Part shown: positions 56,901 through 64,000 of the stretch, one piece after another
Position numbering within the stretch: position 1 is the stretch's first letter
How the letters are laid out: each line of letters starts with the position of its first letter
NCBI RefSeq assembly: GCF_034702125.1
Contig: NC_085857.1
Coordinates: 57,424,426-57,488,425 of the forward strand
Direction: 5' to 3'
Length of the DNA: 64,000 nucleotides
Source of the DNA: Engraulis encrasicolus
Taxonomy: Eukaryota > Chordata > Actinopteri > Clupeiformes > Engraulidae
Translations under genes and position numbers: made by a program
The notes under the pieces: model-generated
The model's input: the letters and a program-made list of their open reading frames with translations, nothing else
The model's database searches: none
Told to the model about the DNA's origin: nothing

Positions 56901-57899
56901 CTGGACGACATACCCAACCCCCGCCTCAGGAACCTCAAGGAGAAGACCCTGCGCTACAACTTTCGTATGATTCACGTGCCTGGCATGAAGAACAGGGCCT
57001 CTGACGCCATGTTGCGCAGACCGGTTGGAACTCGACACCCATCGCCCATGGTCCTCCCGGACGACAGCGTCGCCATGGTAAGCCACCTCTCACCCAACAC
57101 ACACACTGACATCCTGTCTCTCATACGGCGATCGGAGCCTGTGGACGAGGACGAGGGTGACGTCAACGACGACGAGGGTGGCGACCTGACCTGGTGCGCA
57201 GCGGGGCTCGAGTCACTACAGTCTGTGACATGGGACCGCGTCAGAGAGGCCACCAGCAGTGATGACGACATGCGCGCGCTGGAGGAGATGGCGGTGGACG
57301 GCTTCCCAGAGTCCAGGACGGTGATGCCAGCAACGATCCGTGACTTCTACCAGTACCGCGAGGACATCACGTCGGCTGACGGGGTGGTTCTGTACGGAGA
57401 CAGAGTGATCATACCACCCTCCCTCCGCGGCGAAGTGCTACTTGCCCTTCACGCCGCTCACCAGGGCGTCTCCATGATGACAGCCCGCGCGGAGTCGTCT
57501 GTGTTTTGGCCGGGCATGTCAGCCGACATCCTGGCCACTCGGCGCGACTGTGAACATTGTGACCGTATGGCACCCTCTCAGCCTGCAGCGCCCCCGATCC
57601 CCCCTGTCATGCCTGTTTACCCATTCCAGGCTGTATGCGCTGACTTTTTCATGCACAGAGGGGTTCACTACCTCGTGATAGTGGACCGTTACTCCAACTG
57701 GCCGATCATCACCAAGTCTACGGGTGGCGCCATGGACCTCATATGCCACTTGCGCCGGGCCTTCGCCACCTACGGGACACCTGAGGAGCTGGCATCTGAT
57801 GGAGGGCCTGAGTTCACATCAGCGGACACCAGATCTTTCCTGCACAGATGGGGCGTGCACCACCGCCTCTCGTTTGTGGCCTTCCCCCATAGCAGCTGA
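53970..57899 (+). CDS. Ty3/gypsy Gag-Pol polyprotein, truncated by frameshift in integrase
   Basis: About 1309 codons from the ATG at 53970 (alternative in-frame ATG at 53919). In order: an N-terminal Cys/His motif (CPIESCDYVATHAEA); a Gag region; a Cys-rich zinc-binding stretch (CIYCGETGHGK then CRKCSRRNH) near 54780-54900; a protease with ADTGCQS near 55200; a reverse transcriptase from about 55700 to 56340 with FITPWGRYRY and the catalytic CVDDTLLW; an RNase H with CLATDWSKDGVGFW and DHKPLL; and an integrase zinc-binding domain (HAAHQG, CEHC) and core with ADFF and SDGGPEF. Gag and Pol are in one frame without a shift. The frame stops at 57897-57899 just before the third catalytic residue. 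The family is the fish and cnidarian gypsy group with CVDD in RT. Confidence 0.9.
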   Translation: MSARCPIESCDYVATHAEAAVIAAMLNIHATTHTAAHREPHTKPKAEKLKRPSIALAGTAETWSYFLTRWGEYKRGTKLVGSDVVTQLLECCEEDLRKDLTRAAGRSLVDSDEKDVLSAMKALAVRAENTMVARVALSNMRQGHEEPIRSFHARLKGQADTCKYEMKCIKEDCGQINDFTEEILRDVIARGIADQEIQMDLLGEKNQNMPLKDMIEYIEAKESGKRSASRLLNPQSTDSISSSYRREKRQDARAKGSPKVEKSKVKPEGACIYCGETGHGKTPQWRARRAECPAYGKTCRKCSRRNHLDKVCLGGRSPTPPPDETGGVCNEQQAAAHVELCTLTTDSANNKVCTLPLAHHLYDDMCDKWMRRPSSPQPYVRLTLTIEREDYKALGLDLRRHTRAVTLPAMADTGCQSCLIGVIVAQQLGLSTDDLIPVSMTMRAANNEGIRILGAAIVRFTGSSSDARRLETRQIAYVTDSSDRIFLSRAACVDLGMISEKFPTLGEVNLATSEPCDCPRRAEPPAKPTRLPMPATEANREALQRHLLALYAQSTFNTCPHQPLPRMSGPPLRLMLDDDATPVAHHTPIPVALHWQSEVKAGLDQDVRLGVLEEVPIGTPVTWCHRMVICAKKNGKPRRTVDFQALNKHAVRETHHTQSPFHQARQVPSGMYKTVFDAWNGYHSVPLHEDDRHKTTFITPWGRYRYLSAPQGYIASGDGYSRRYDEVVVDIGNKTKCVDDTLLWADSIEKAYFQAVQWLNVCGRNDIVLNPEKFTFASPTVDFAGFTITMTDVRPCSRYLEAIRDFPRPRNVTDVRSWFGLVNQVAYAFSMAERMQSFRKLLQNGVRFEWSPELEEVFRESKMTIVREIERGVRIFDKSKPTCLATDWSKDGVGFWLFQKHCPCLPVKPFCCTDGWKVTLVGSRFTHAAESRYAPVEGEALAVADALDKARYFVLGCRDLIVAVDHKPLLKLLGDRALDDIPNPRLRNLKEKTLRYNFRMIHVPGMKNRASDAMLRRPVGTRHPSPMVLPDDSVAMVSHLSPNTHTDILSLIRRSEPVDEDEGDVNDDEGGDLTWCAAGLESLQSVTWDRVREATSSDDDMRALEEMAVDGFPESRTVMPATIRDFYQYREDITSADGVVLYGDRVIIPPSLRGEVLLALHAAHQGVSMMTARAESSVFWPGMSADILATRRDCEHCDRMAPSQPAAPPIPPVMPVYPFQAVCADFFMHRGVHYLVIVDRYSNWPIITKSTGGAMDLICHLRRAFATYGTPEELASDGGPEFTSADTRSFLHRWGVHHRLSFVAFPHSS

Positions 57900-58761
57900 C
57901 ATCGGCGTGAAGACTATGAAGCATCTCATTACGGACAACACAGGCCCGAAGGGGAAACTAGACACTAACTCTGTGCAAAAGGCGATACTACACGATCACA
58001 ACACGCCCGACCCTGACACAAAGATCTGTCCTGCGATGTGTCTTTTCGGACGGCCTATACAGGACTTCATCCCTATCCCCCCTGGCAAGTACAGGCCCCA
58101 TGCGACATGGCGTGAGACTCTGACGGCGAGAGAGGAGGCCCTCCGCAAACGCCACATCCGCACGGCTGAAAATTGGGCCGAGCACACCAAACGCCTTCCA
58201 CCCTTGAAAGTGGGGGACTTCGTCCGTATGCAGAACCAGACGGGTCTTCACCCCAACAAGTGGGACAGAACGGGCCGCGTTGTTGAGGTGCGCCAACACG
58301 ATCAGTACGTTGTCAAGACTGATGGGTCGGGCAGAGTCTCTCTTCGTAACCGGAGATTCCTGCGGCGGTTCCTCCCCGTCCGCAATGACCAGATCCTCCC
58401 CCGGTCTATCCATGACGACCTGGCACCCCGTGTTGCCACTCCAACTCCCGTCGCCGTGCCGTTGCTGCCCGCCCCCCTGGGTAGCCCTGCGACGACGCCT
58501 GGTCCCTCCTTGCCATCGGGGGTCGCCTTGTCTCCTCCACCGCCTGCTGGGAACTCTTCCTGGCAGGGTGGACTGCCTTCACCCCATGCGCCTGCGCCTT
58601 CCGCCTGTGATGGCCCCTGTGCGTCGCCACTGACCCCAGCGACCCCTGCGGTCCCTCGGCCCCCGCAGTCGCAGCCCAGCGCGTCGCCGGCATCGGGCTT
58701 ACGCCGGTCTGCCAGGACGCCTGGCGTACCTGCCTGGCACAAGGACTTCATTATGGACTGA
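57900..58761 (+). pseudogene. integrase C-terminal part, displaced frame
   Basis: In the +1 frame relative to Gag-Pol, sequence continues with ADIGVKTMKHLITDN, then CLFGRPIQDFIPIPPGKY, a chromodomain-like or GPY/F-like barrel (VGDFVRMQNQTGLHPNKW) and a Pro/Ala-rich tail, to a TGA at 58759-58761. The position expected to hold the catalytic Glu is Asp. A few bases have been lost at about 57888-57896, causing the shift. Integration function is therefore probably lost in this copy. Confidence 0.8.
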
Positions 58762-58901
58762 CATTTTAATGTGTTAATCTAATGTATTGCTGTTCTCATA
58801 CCTCGTTTTTATGTTTCCCTTGATGTTTGCTGCCGTTATTGCACTTTTATTTAATTCTTGTTACTAAGCCTTTTTATAGGTGCCAAAGGCTCGGGGGGAG
58901 A

Positions 58902-59077
58902 TAGAGAATATTGCACTACTACGACCCTAAATAATGTGACACGCAAACAGGAAGTTATGGTCAACTCACTCACAATGACTGATGCGTCCAGGAATGTTCA
59001 TGACTTGTTTCATTATTGTCATTTCACTGCTGCTCGACATTAAAGCAAGTGAACAAATGGAATGTTGTTCTTATTTA
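58902..59077 (+). repeat. 3' LTR (176 bp)
   Basis: Identical to the 5' LTR except one base (CTAAATAATG against CTAAATACTG). Confidence 0.93.
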
Positions 59078-59082
59078 AAGAC
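59078..59082 (+). repeat. right 5-bp target duplication of the Ty3/gypsy element
   Basis: AAGAC, matching 53623-53627. Confidence 0.93.
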
Positions 59083-59350
59083 CACACGCCAGCTGAAGCA
59101 ACGGATAAGTGAGCACAAAAGCACTATACGTCGTAACGACAGAGACTATCCCGTTGCAATCCATTTTAACGACTTAAAACATGACATCTCGACACTACGC
59201 TTCTGTGGCATTGAACAAGTTCGGCTACCACGGAGAGGAGGAAATCACGACCTGCTCCTAAAGCGGCGTGAGGCTTTTTGGATTTACACCCTTCAAACAC
59301 TGGCACCACAGGGATTAAATGACGAGTTCAATTTGAATGTGATGCTATAA
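59083..59350 (+). pseudogene. Penelope-like GIY-YIG endonuclease, C-terminal portion
   Basis: Resumes the interrupted frame directly after the second AAGAC target duplication. Encodes RQLKQRISEHKS, HFNDLKHDISTLRF and the conserved RREAFWIYTLQTLAP end with a TAA at 59348-59350. It includes the Arg and Glu positions expected for GIY-YIG nucleases. Separated from its N-terminal part by 5.4 kb of gypsy element, so not expressed as one protein. Confidence 0.85.
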
Positions 59351-59664
59351 GATTTCTGCCCCCTTTTGATAGATGGGATCCACAAGTTTGTTTTTTTGTT
59401 TTTATATAAAAAAATGTCTTTATTTTGTTTAAAACATGTCTTTATTTTGCAAAGCAATGTCTTTATTTTGTATCCTCTTTATTCTTTTTTTTAGATTTTA
59501 ATGGTGAATACTTAATACAAGCGGTATATGGCTTCCTGACTGAAGAGACAGGCGTTTCCTCACTTCTAACAGGTTGCGCAATGGATAGGCGATGTGGCAA
59601 TCTATCAATGGAGTGACGTGACCTGCGCAACAGGACCCGATTGGTCCAAGCTAGTCAACCAAAC

Positions 59665-59782
59665 TTTTCAAAAGTTTTGTGTTTGAATTGTGTTTGTAAC
59701 TTTACCTGAAGAAGGTCGGATGACCGAAACGTTGTATTAAAGTTTGTTGGTGGAATGGACAGTGTGCTGGGTCTCTTTTCAC
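59665..59782 (+). repeat. 3' pseudo-LTR of the full Penelope-like copy
   Basis: Contains the third hammerhead-like motif (59704-59727) and ends CTCTTTTCAC, about 75 bp shorter than the other two end repeats. Confidence 0.8.
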
Positions 59783-59797
59783 ATCACAATTAATGTT
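59783..59797 (+). repeat. right 15-bp target duplication of the Penelope composite
   Basis: ATCACAATTAATGTT, identical to 48770-48784. Confidence 0.92.
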
Positions 59798-59814
59798 GCC
59801 ATATTTTTTTACGA

Positions 59815-59816
59815 TA

Positions 59817-59849
<33 letters not shown>

Positions 59850-59870
59850 TAAATAATAAAAAATAAATAA
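59815..59870 (+). repeat. (TAA)n microsatellite
   Basis: TAA/TAAT repeats just inside the right end of the hAT-like host element. Confidence 0.9.
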
Positions 59871-60051
59871 GCGACTGCTTCTGACTGCGTTAACGACGTT
59901 CCAGGGTTTAAAATGCGCCATGATAACTGACGTGATGAACATCTGGGAACCGATATGTAGAACTGACAGAAAATGCACGTTTCGGTGCCAAGTAGAACCT
60001 TAGCCTTTCTTTTGGTTCCATCAAAGAACCGAATTTCGGCACCCAGTCCTA

Positions 60052-60264
60052 GACTTGTCTTACCGTCTTGACTGTCGCTTGCAGCGGCTGTGCAAAAACT
60101 GAATTCCTCTAACGGTAGAAATGTTTAGGCGTCCCATTAAAATGCCAAATAAATAAAATGCCAAATAAAACCAAAATGTGTGACACTGTTGTCCTGCGCT
60201 CTTCGTCCATTGGTAAACATCCGGCTATGCCAGTAGTCAGACGCAGTCAGACGTTTGCGCTCAT
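60052..60264. other. flank of the hAT-like element
   Basis: Begins with the target duplication GACTTGTC. No gene seen. Confidence 0.4.
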
Positions 60265-60589
60265 TGATGCATTATGATAAGCTACAGAAAGCCCATAGTT
60301 TAGCCAAAAGTCTCTTTTTTTTGGCTGGCCAGACATAGGCCACAACTAAGCCATGACCTATGTATTCCCCCTGTTCCGTGTATTATGGCAGGACATAAGA
60401 AAGCCATACATAATCCAGTGTATTGGCTTTCTGGACATACGCCATATCTAAGCCATATATTCCCCCCCACCCGTCTCCGCCCCTTTTAGAGTATTATGGC
60501 AGGACATAATAAAGCCATAATTAAGCCAGAGTCCAGTTATGGCATTCCATACAAATACCAAAACTTGCCCAAAATTGAATGGCTTTCAA
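60265..60589. repeat. dispersed repeat, copy 1 (ATTATGGCAGGACATAA family)
   Basis: Rich in GCCATA/TATGGC and repeated TTATGGCAGGACATAA. About 250 bp (60335-60589) are nearly identical to 63642-63893 beyond the assembly gap. Confidence 0.75.
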
Positions 60590-61450
60590 AGTGTTTCCCA
60601 CAGAAATTTTGGAAACTATGGGGGCAGTCGTGATTTTTTTGTCCGGGGGGTGGGGGTCTTTTCCCGGGCCTTTTTTTTGGGGGGGGGGGGGTTATTCACG
60701 CAGTATAAATGCAAAATGGCAAAACAATGAGTACAGTATGACATTGGCGCATGGAGAAACATAGGCCTACGCCTACATTTCAGCCATTTATATTTTGAGA
60801 AATAAGGCTACATAATACACATGCAGGGGTCTATGTAATTAAAAAAATAATAAAACAAAATAGGAGCAGAGATAAGATGTTAACGCATAAACAAAAAGGG
60901 TCTAAGAGGGTAGGCTATGCCTTTTCCCCACACACACATTCTACATGAGGGGTGCTGGTCACAGGGCCAGTTTTTCAACATATTACACATTTATGTCTAT
61001 ATTCACATTCATTACACATTCATTTCTATATGCAGCCCGATGTCTCCTCTGCCTTGTCAATGAAGGCCTGTCACCTAACTCATTACAACTGTAAAACAAA
61101 GCCTGGGGAGTGTTAGTAAACTCATCCCAACTGTCCCTTCTCGGAAGGTTTTTTTTTTTATTGCTCCCAAACCCAAGTTAACTACAACAACTTGACAAGG
61201 CTTTTGATCCCTCTCTCTTTCAAGCACTTGTGGTTTTCTCTATAGGATGTATTTACTCCAGGAGTAAAATGCGAAGGAAATCGTAATTGAAATCGCTTTA
61301 AACAAACACGGAAATCGTCAAAAGAAAAGTTTAAAAAAAAAGTAAAAAAAAAAAAAACATTTTTTTTTTTTTTACATTTTCGGAAACTATGGCGGCCAGA
61401 TTTAAACTATGGCGGGCCGCCATAGTTTCCTCAATGTATGGGAAACACTG
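60590..61450. mobile_element. hAT-like element inserted in the dispersed repeat
   Basis: Left AGTGTTTCCCACAG and right ATGGGAAACACTG are inverted, with inner GGAAACTATGG / CCATAGTTTCC pairs. The second copy of the host repeat (63642-64000) lacks it, confirming the insertion. A shorter copy is at 40240-40779. Confidence 0.82.
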
Positions 61451-61600
61451 GCTTGAAGAAGGTCAATAGACAGAAATGTTGCAGTAAACCATGCAAATGT
61501 GAACACTGTGCGAGAGCTTTCTTTGCTTTAACATTGGTGACCTAGGGGTTTCACGCCTACGCACCTGATCAAGGAGGTGTGCAAGAATTCTTCACTTACT
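61451..61600 (+). repeat. Penelope-type end repeat, diverged
   Basis: TTGAAGAAGGTCAATAGACAG then AAATGTTGCAG resembles the end repeat with the hammerhead-like motif. It is followed by ACGCACCTG and GGAGGTGTGCAA, the same paired motif as in the Penelope ends at 50670-50700. Most of it recurs at 63901-64000. Confidence 0.55.
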
Positions 61601-61739
61601 AAATCCCCTAAAAGGGAAAAAGTACTGTAGGTGACGCCTTACTTTGATAAAAATGCGGCACCAGTGTGCCCCAGGTGCTGACAAAATTTAGGAGCAAATA
61701 GCAACACAGCGTTGCATAACCGGGTGAATATGCTGTCCG

Positions 61740-62025
61740 AGGCGCGATTGAAGCAACAGGGAATCGCTTCTGTGCAGTAGGAAGCGATACGAGCGGTTGA
61801 AGCGACTAGAGTATGTCCGTTACAAGCAGAACTCAAGCATTCACACATTACCATTGGCTGTGGTCACTGACCTCTATACAGTCATTGGCTGTCCCATCTT
61901 GTCGCTGAACCGCGTCATAGCTCATTTGTATTCCCAGGAGTTTAACTTCAAACTGTCGCGCTCGCCGTGCGAATCGCCTCCAGAATCGCTTTTGTCGCCT
62001 CTCTCTTGTCGCGGCCGGTGTATTT
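61740..62025. repeat. dispersed repeat, inverted copy of 30651-30830
   Basis: Contains CATTGGCTGTGGTCACTGACC and AATCGCTT-rich blocks, matching 30680-30800 in reverse complement. Confidence 0.6.
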
Positions 62026-62156
62026 GCCCGGTTAATCTGTACCAAGCCGGCTTTAATATACTCGCATTCACCCTTTACATGTGTAGCAGAGTGGTGTTTA
62101 CCAAGAGTTCAAACTTTTACTCTATCAGGTTTTAAAAGGTAACTACGCCAGTCAGG

Positions 62157-62540
62157 GCTGGACTGGCAATCTGGCAAACCGGGCAAAATCCCGGTGGGCC
62201 GACGCCCCTAGAGGGCCGGTGATGTCGGTTTTTAAAAATAATTGTTATTAATGTTTAAAAAAAAATGTGACCGGCGGCCCACAATTTCGTGCTGACGGCC
62301 CTCGGCCCTCCTCCAATGACATCAGCCCACACATAAAGGGGGTAGAGGGAGGGGGTGTCCCATTGGTGCATCTGAGTCGGACTTAACTATTAATTGCGGC
62401 CCCACCCCTACCCTGCATTACGCGCGCACATTTGAGACACAAGCGATGGAGAGACGAAAACTAAAAGGTGGTGTGGAAAAGCTTGCGGAAAAGGGATAAC
62501 AAAAACTTGCAGCAGAGGCAAGATAATGTGTTCACGCATG
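62157..62540 (+). pseudogene. hAT-related element fragment with possible transposase start
   Basis: CAGGGCTGGACTGGCAATC begins a fragment with GGCCGACGCCCC and GCCCTCGGCCCTCC blocks, a common teleost hAT-type 5' end. From 62446 a short frame (MERRKLKGGVEKLAEKG) ends in TAA and a Lys/Glu-rich stretch continues beyond it. It looks like the dead start of a transposase gene. Weak evidence. Confidence 0.4.
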
Positions 62541-63160
62541 TAGTGTTGTAGCAGCAGGAGAGGGACAACAACTTCTGTATGTTGGAAGTGAAGGAGCAGG
62601 CTAGGAGACAGCAGGTGGAAGCGGCTGTAGCCTCTACGAGCCCTGACAGGTATGAGTCAAGTCAAGATCTGTTCTTTCAAACTTTAGGATACTCCATGCC
62701 TCTCCCCACCTCTCACTTCAGCATTAAACATTAATATTAAATAGACCATTAATTTCCACCACCATAAGTGTGCTTGAGTGCTTTGACTCACGGACATAGG
62801 CAATTGAGAAGACAAACATTCCATACACCAAACCACTGACGTGAATAATATTAACAATATAGTAGCCACGGCAGTGTGCCAAATGTATAGCATTAAATGG
62901 AACACCAGTGGTGTTGTTCTAAAGCATTCCGTGTACCAAATGCGTTTCGAAGACTGTCAAACTCGTGCCTACTCTCGCTAAATATTCAGCGATCGTTTGC
63001 GTAATCACATTTACCACGCAGTGAAAATGTCCATAGGCTATGTCGTGTAACGTTTGTCGCGTCTCGCGTGTGGAAAAGATTTGGCAAACTGATTTTTAAA
63101 AAAAATTGTAACTCCTCTTGGAACACAATCAAACCATATTCTGTAGGTAAAGACCTAGCA
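62541..63160. other. intergenic, no gene seen
   Basis: No supported coding sequence or transposon ends. Confidence 0.4.

Positions 63161-63162
<2 letters not shown>

Positions 63163-63218
<56 letters not shown>
63163..63218 (+). repeat. (TC)n microsatellite
   Basis: Pure CT repeat of about 56 bp. Confidence 0.97.
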
Positions 63219-63221
<3 letters not shown>

Positions 63222-63541
63222 TGTTATTTTATCCAGGACAATTAGAAATGATAAATGATTGAAGAATTTCTTTTGAATAAGCTTTTGATACACTTTTATC
63301 TGTAGACTATTTTATATGTAGCCTACCACTTTCAGCACTGCTCATTTTGAAACTTCAGTATGTTAATGCTTTCTTAACATATTTGACACACTAAATCATT
63401 GTGGTGATAGGCTACAGTTCATGATTTTCTTTCATCATTCAAGCTATTAAAGTAGCTTCCTTATGCAATGAGAGATGCATTTTGATAACAGGAAATTAAC
63501 CCCTCTTCTAATGCACCTGTTAGAAGAACATTTCCAAGTAA
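63219..63541. other. no gene seen
   Basis: AT-rich sequence running into the assembly gap. Confidence 0.4.
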
Positions 63542-63641
63542 NNNNNNNNNNNNNNNNNNNNNNNNNNNNNNNNNNNNNNNNNNNNNNNNNNNNNNNNNNN
63601 NNNNNNNNNNNNNNNNNNNNNNNNNNNNNNNNNNNNNNNNN
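63542..63641. other. assembly gap (100 N)
   Basis: Exactly 100 N, a length often used for gaps of unknown size. Confidence 0.99.
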
Positions 63642-64000
63642 AACTAAGCCATGACCTATGTATTCCCCCTGTTCCGTGTATTATGGCAGGACATAAGAAA
63701 GCCATACATAATCCAGTGTATTGGCTTTCTGGACATACACCATAACTAGCCATATATCCCCCCCACCTCCGTACCCGCCCCTTTTAGAGTATTTTGGCAG
63801 GACATAATAAAGCCATAATTAAGCCAGAATCCATTCATGGCAATCCATACAAATACCAAAACTTGACCAAAATTGAATGGCTTTCAAAGGTTTGAATTGC
63901 TTGAAGAAGGTCAGTAGACAGAAATGTTGCAGTAAACCATGCAAATGTGAACAGCGTGCGGAAGCTTTCTTTGCTTTAACATTGGTGAACTAGGGGTTCC
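63642..64000. repeat. dispersed repeat, copy 2, with Penelope-type end
   Basis: Nearly identical to 60335-60589 followed by 61452-61551, without the 860-bp hAT-like insertion. Runs off the window end. Confidence 0.8.

Larger units (their letters stand above)
53628..59077 (+). mobile_element. Ty3/gypsy LTR retrotransposon (5.45 kb)
   Basis: Two 176-bp LTRs (53628-53803 and 58902-59077) differ at one position only. AAGAC flanks both sides. A purine run CGGGGGGAGA lies directly before the 3' LTR (polypurine tract). One long Gag-Pol frame is broken in integrase. The LTRs start TAG and end TTA rather than TG/CA, and no TGG-initial primer-binding site directly follows the 5' LTR. Confidence 0.94.
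48785..59782. mobile_element. Penelope-like composite: inverted truncated copy plus full copy
   Basis: The left part (48785-50528) is a 5'-truncated Penelope-like copy in minus orientation. From about 50529 a full copy runs in plus orientation to 59782. End sequences containing CCTGAAGAAGGTCGGATGAC occur three times: minus at about 48919-48950, plus at 50561-50590, plus at 59703-59733. They act as the pseudo-LTRs typical of Penelope-like elements. The whole unit is bounded by one perfect 15-bp target duplication, so it was inserted as a unit. A Ty3/gypsy element interrupts the full copy. Confidence 0.88.
46901..60051. mobile_element. hAT-like element hosting the Penelope/gypsy nest
   Basis: Left end TAGGGCTGACTGATCAG and right end CACCCAGTCCTA are imperfect inverted repeats, with further inverted TTTCGGTTTCGATTCCGG-like and GGTTCC blocks inside. 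Flanks GACTTATC (46893-46900) and GACTTGTC (60052-60059) match at 7 of 8. Without the inner insert (48785-59782 plus one duplication) the element would be about 2.1 kb. 48385-48505 matches 12735-12945. No intact transposase. Confidence 0.7.

Overview
The window is vertebrate nuclear DNA, almost certainly from a teleost fish. It has multi-exon C2H2 zinc-finger genes with canonical GT/AG phase-1 introns. These are embedded in a dense set of fish-type transposable elements: tRNA-derived SINEs, hAT, Tc1 and TTAA-type DNA transposons, LINE 3' ends, a Penelope-like retroelement and a Ty3/gypsy element. No bacterial, plasmid or CRISPR features are present. A 100-bp run of N (63542-63641) marks an assembly gap.

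The host content is a cluster of three paralogous zinc-finger genes, all on the + strand: ZNF-A (1384-6766, 3 exons, 13 fingers), ZNF-B (10084-24358, 4 exons, 21 good fingers plus one decayed) and ZNF-C (39531-42778, 2 exons, 10 fingers). ZNF-A and ZNF-B share a first exon with an INTEGAYE motif and an acidic tail, and a second exon with a GDRQVKMEE motif preceded by a (CA)n tract. All three have related upstream regions, and every intron is phase 1. No KRAB, SCAN or BTB domain is visible. They look like recently duplicated nuclear DNA-binding proteins with fast-evolving finger arrays.

Introns and intergenic DNA are mostly transposons. Intron 2 of ZNF-A carries a ~1 kb (TCTCC)n polypyrimidine tract split by a truncated LINE. 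Intron 2 of ZNF-B holds a nest: a Tc1-like transposase split by a hAT element with an 8-bp target duplication, itself split by another element. The 24.5-39 kb intergenic region has SINEs, several MITEs, a SINE-derived minisatellite, a 3.3 kb transposon with palindromic terminal arrays and a BEN-like coding relic, and a TTAA-flanked element. 

The most remarkable region is 43-60 kb. A 3.6 kb DNA transposon (43146-46712) is interrupted by a hAT element. Next to it is a hAT-like element (46901-60051) that contains a Penelope-like composite (48785-59782). The composite is an inverted 5'-truncated copy joined head-on to a full-length copy, flanked by a perfect 15-bp target duplication. The full-length copy's GIY-YIG endonuclease is split by a young Ty3/gypsy element (53628-59077; 176-bp LTRs differing at one site; 5-bp duplication). 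The Penelope ends carry hammerhead-ribozyme-like motifs, and related motifs occur elsewhere, including inside a perfect 100-bp palindrome in intron 1 of ZNF-B. The last 4 kb holds more repeats, a hAT-related fragment, and a sequence duplicated on both sides of the gap.
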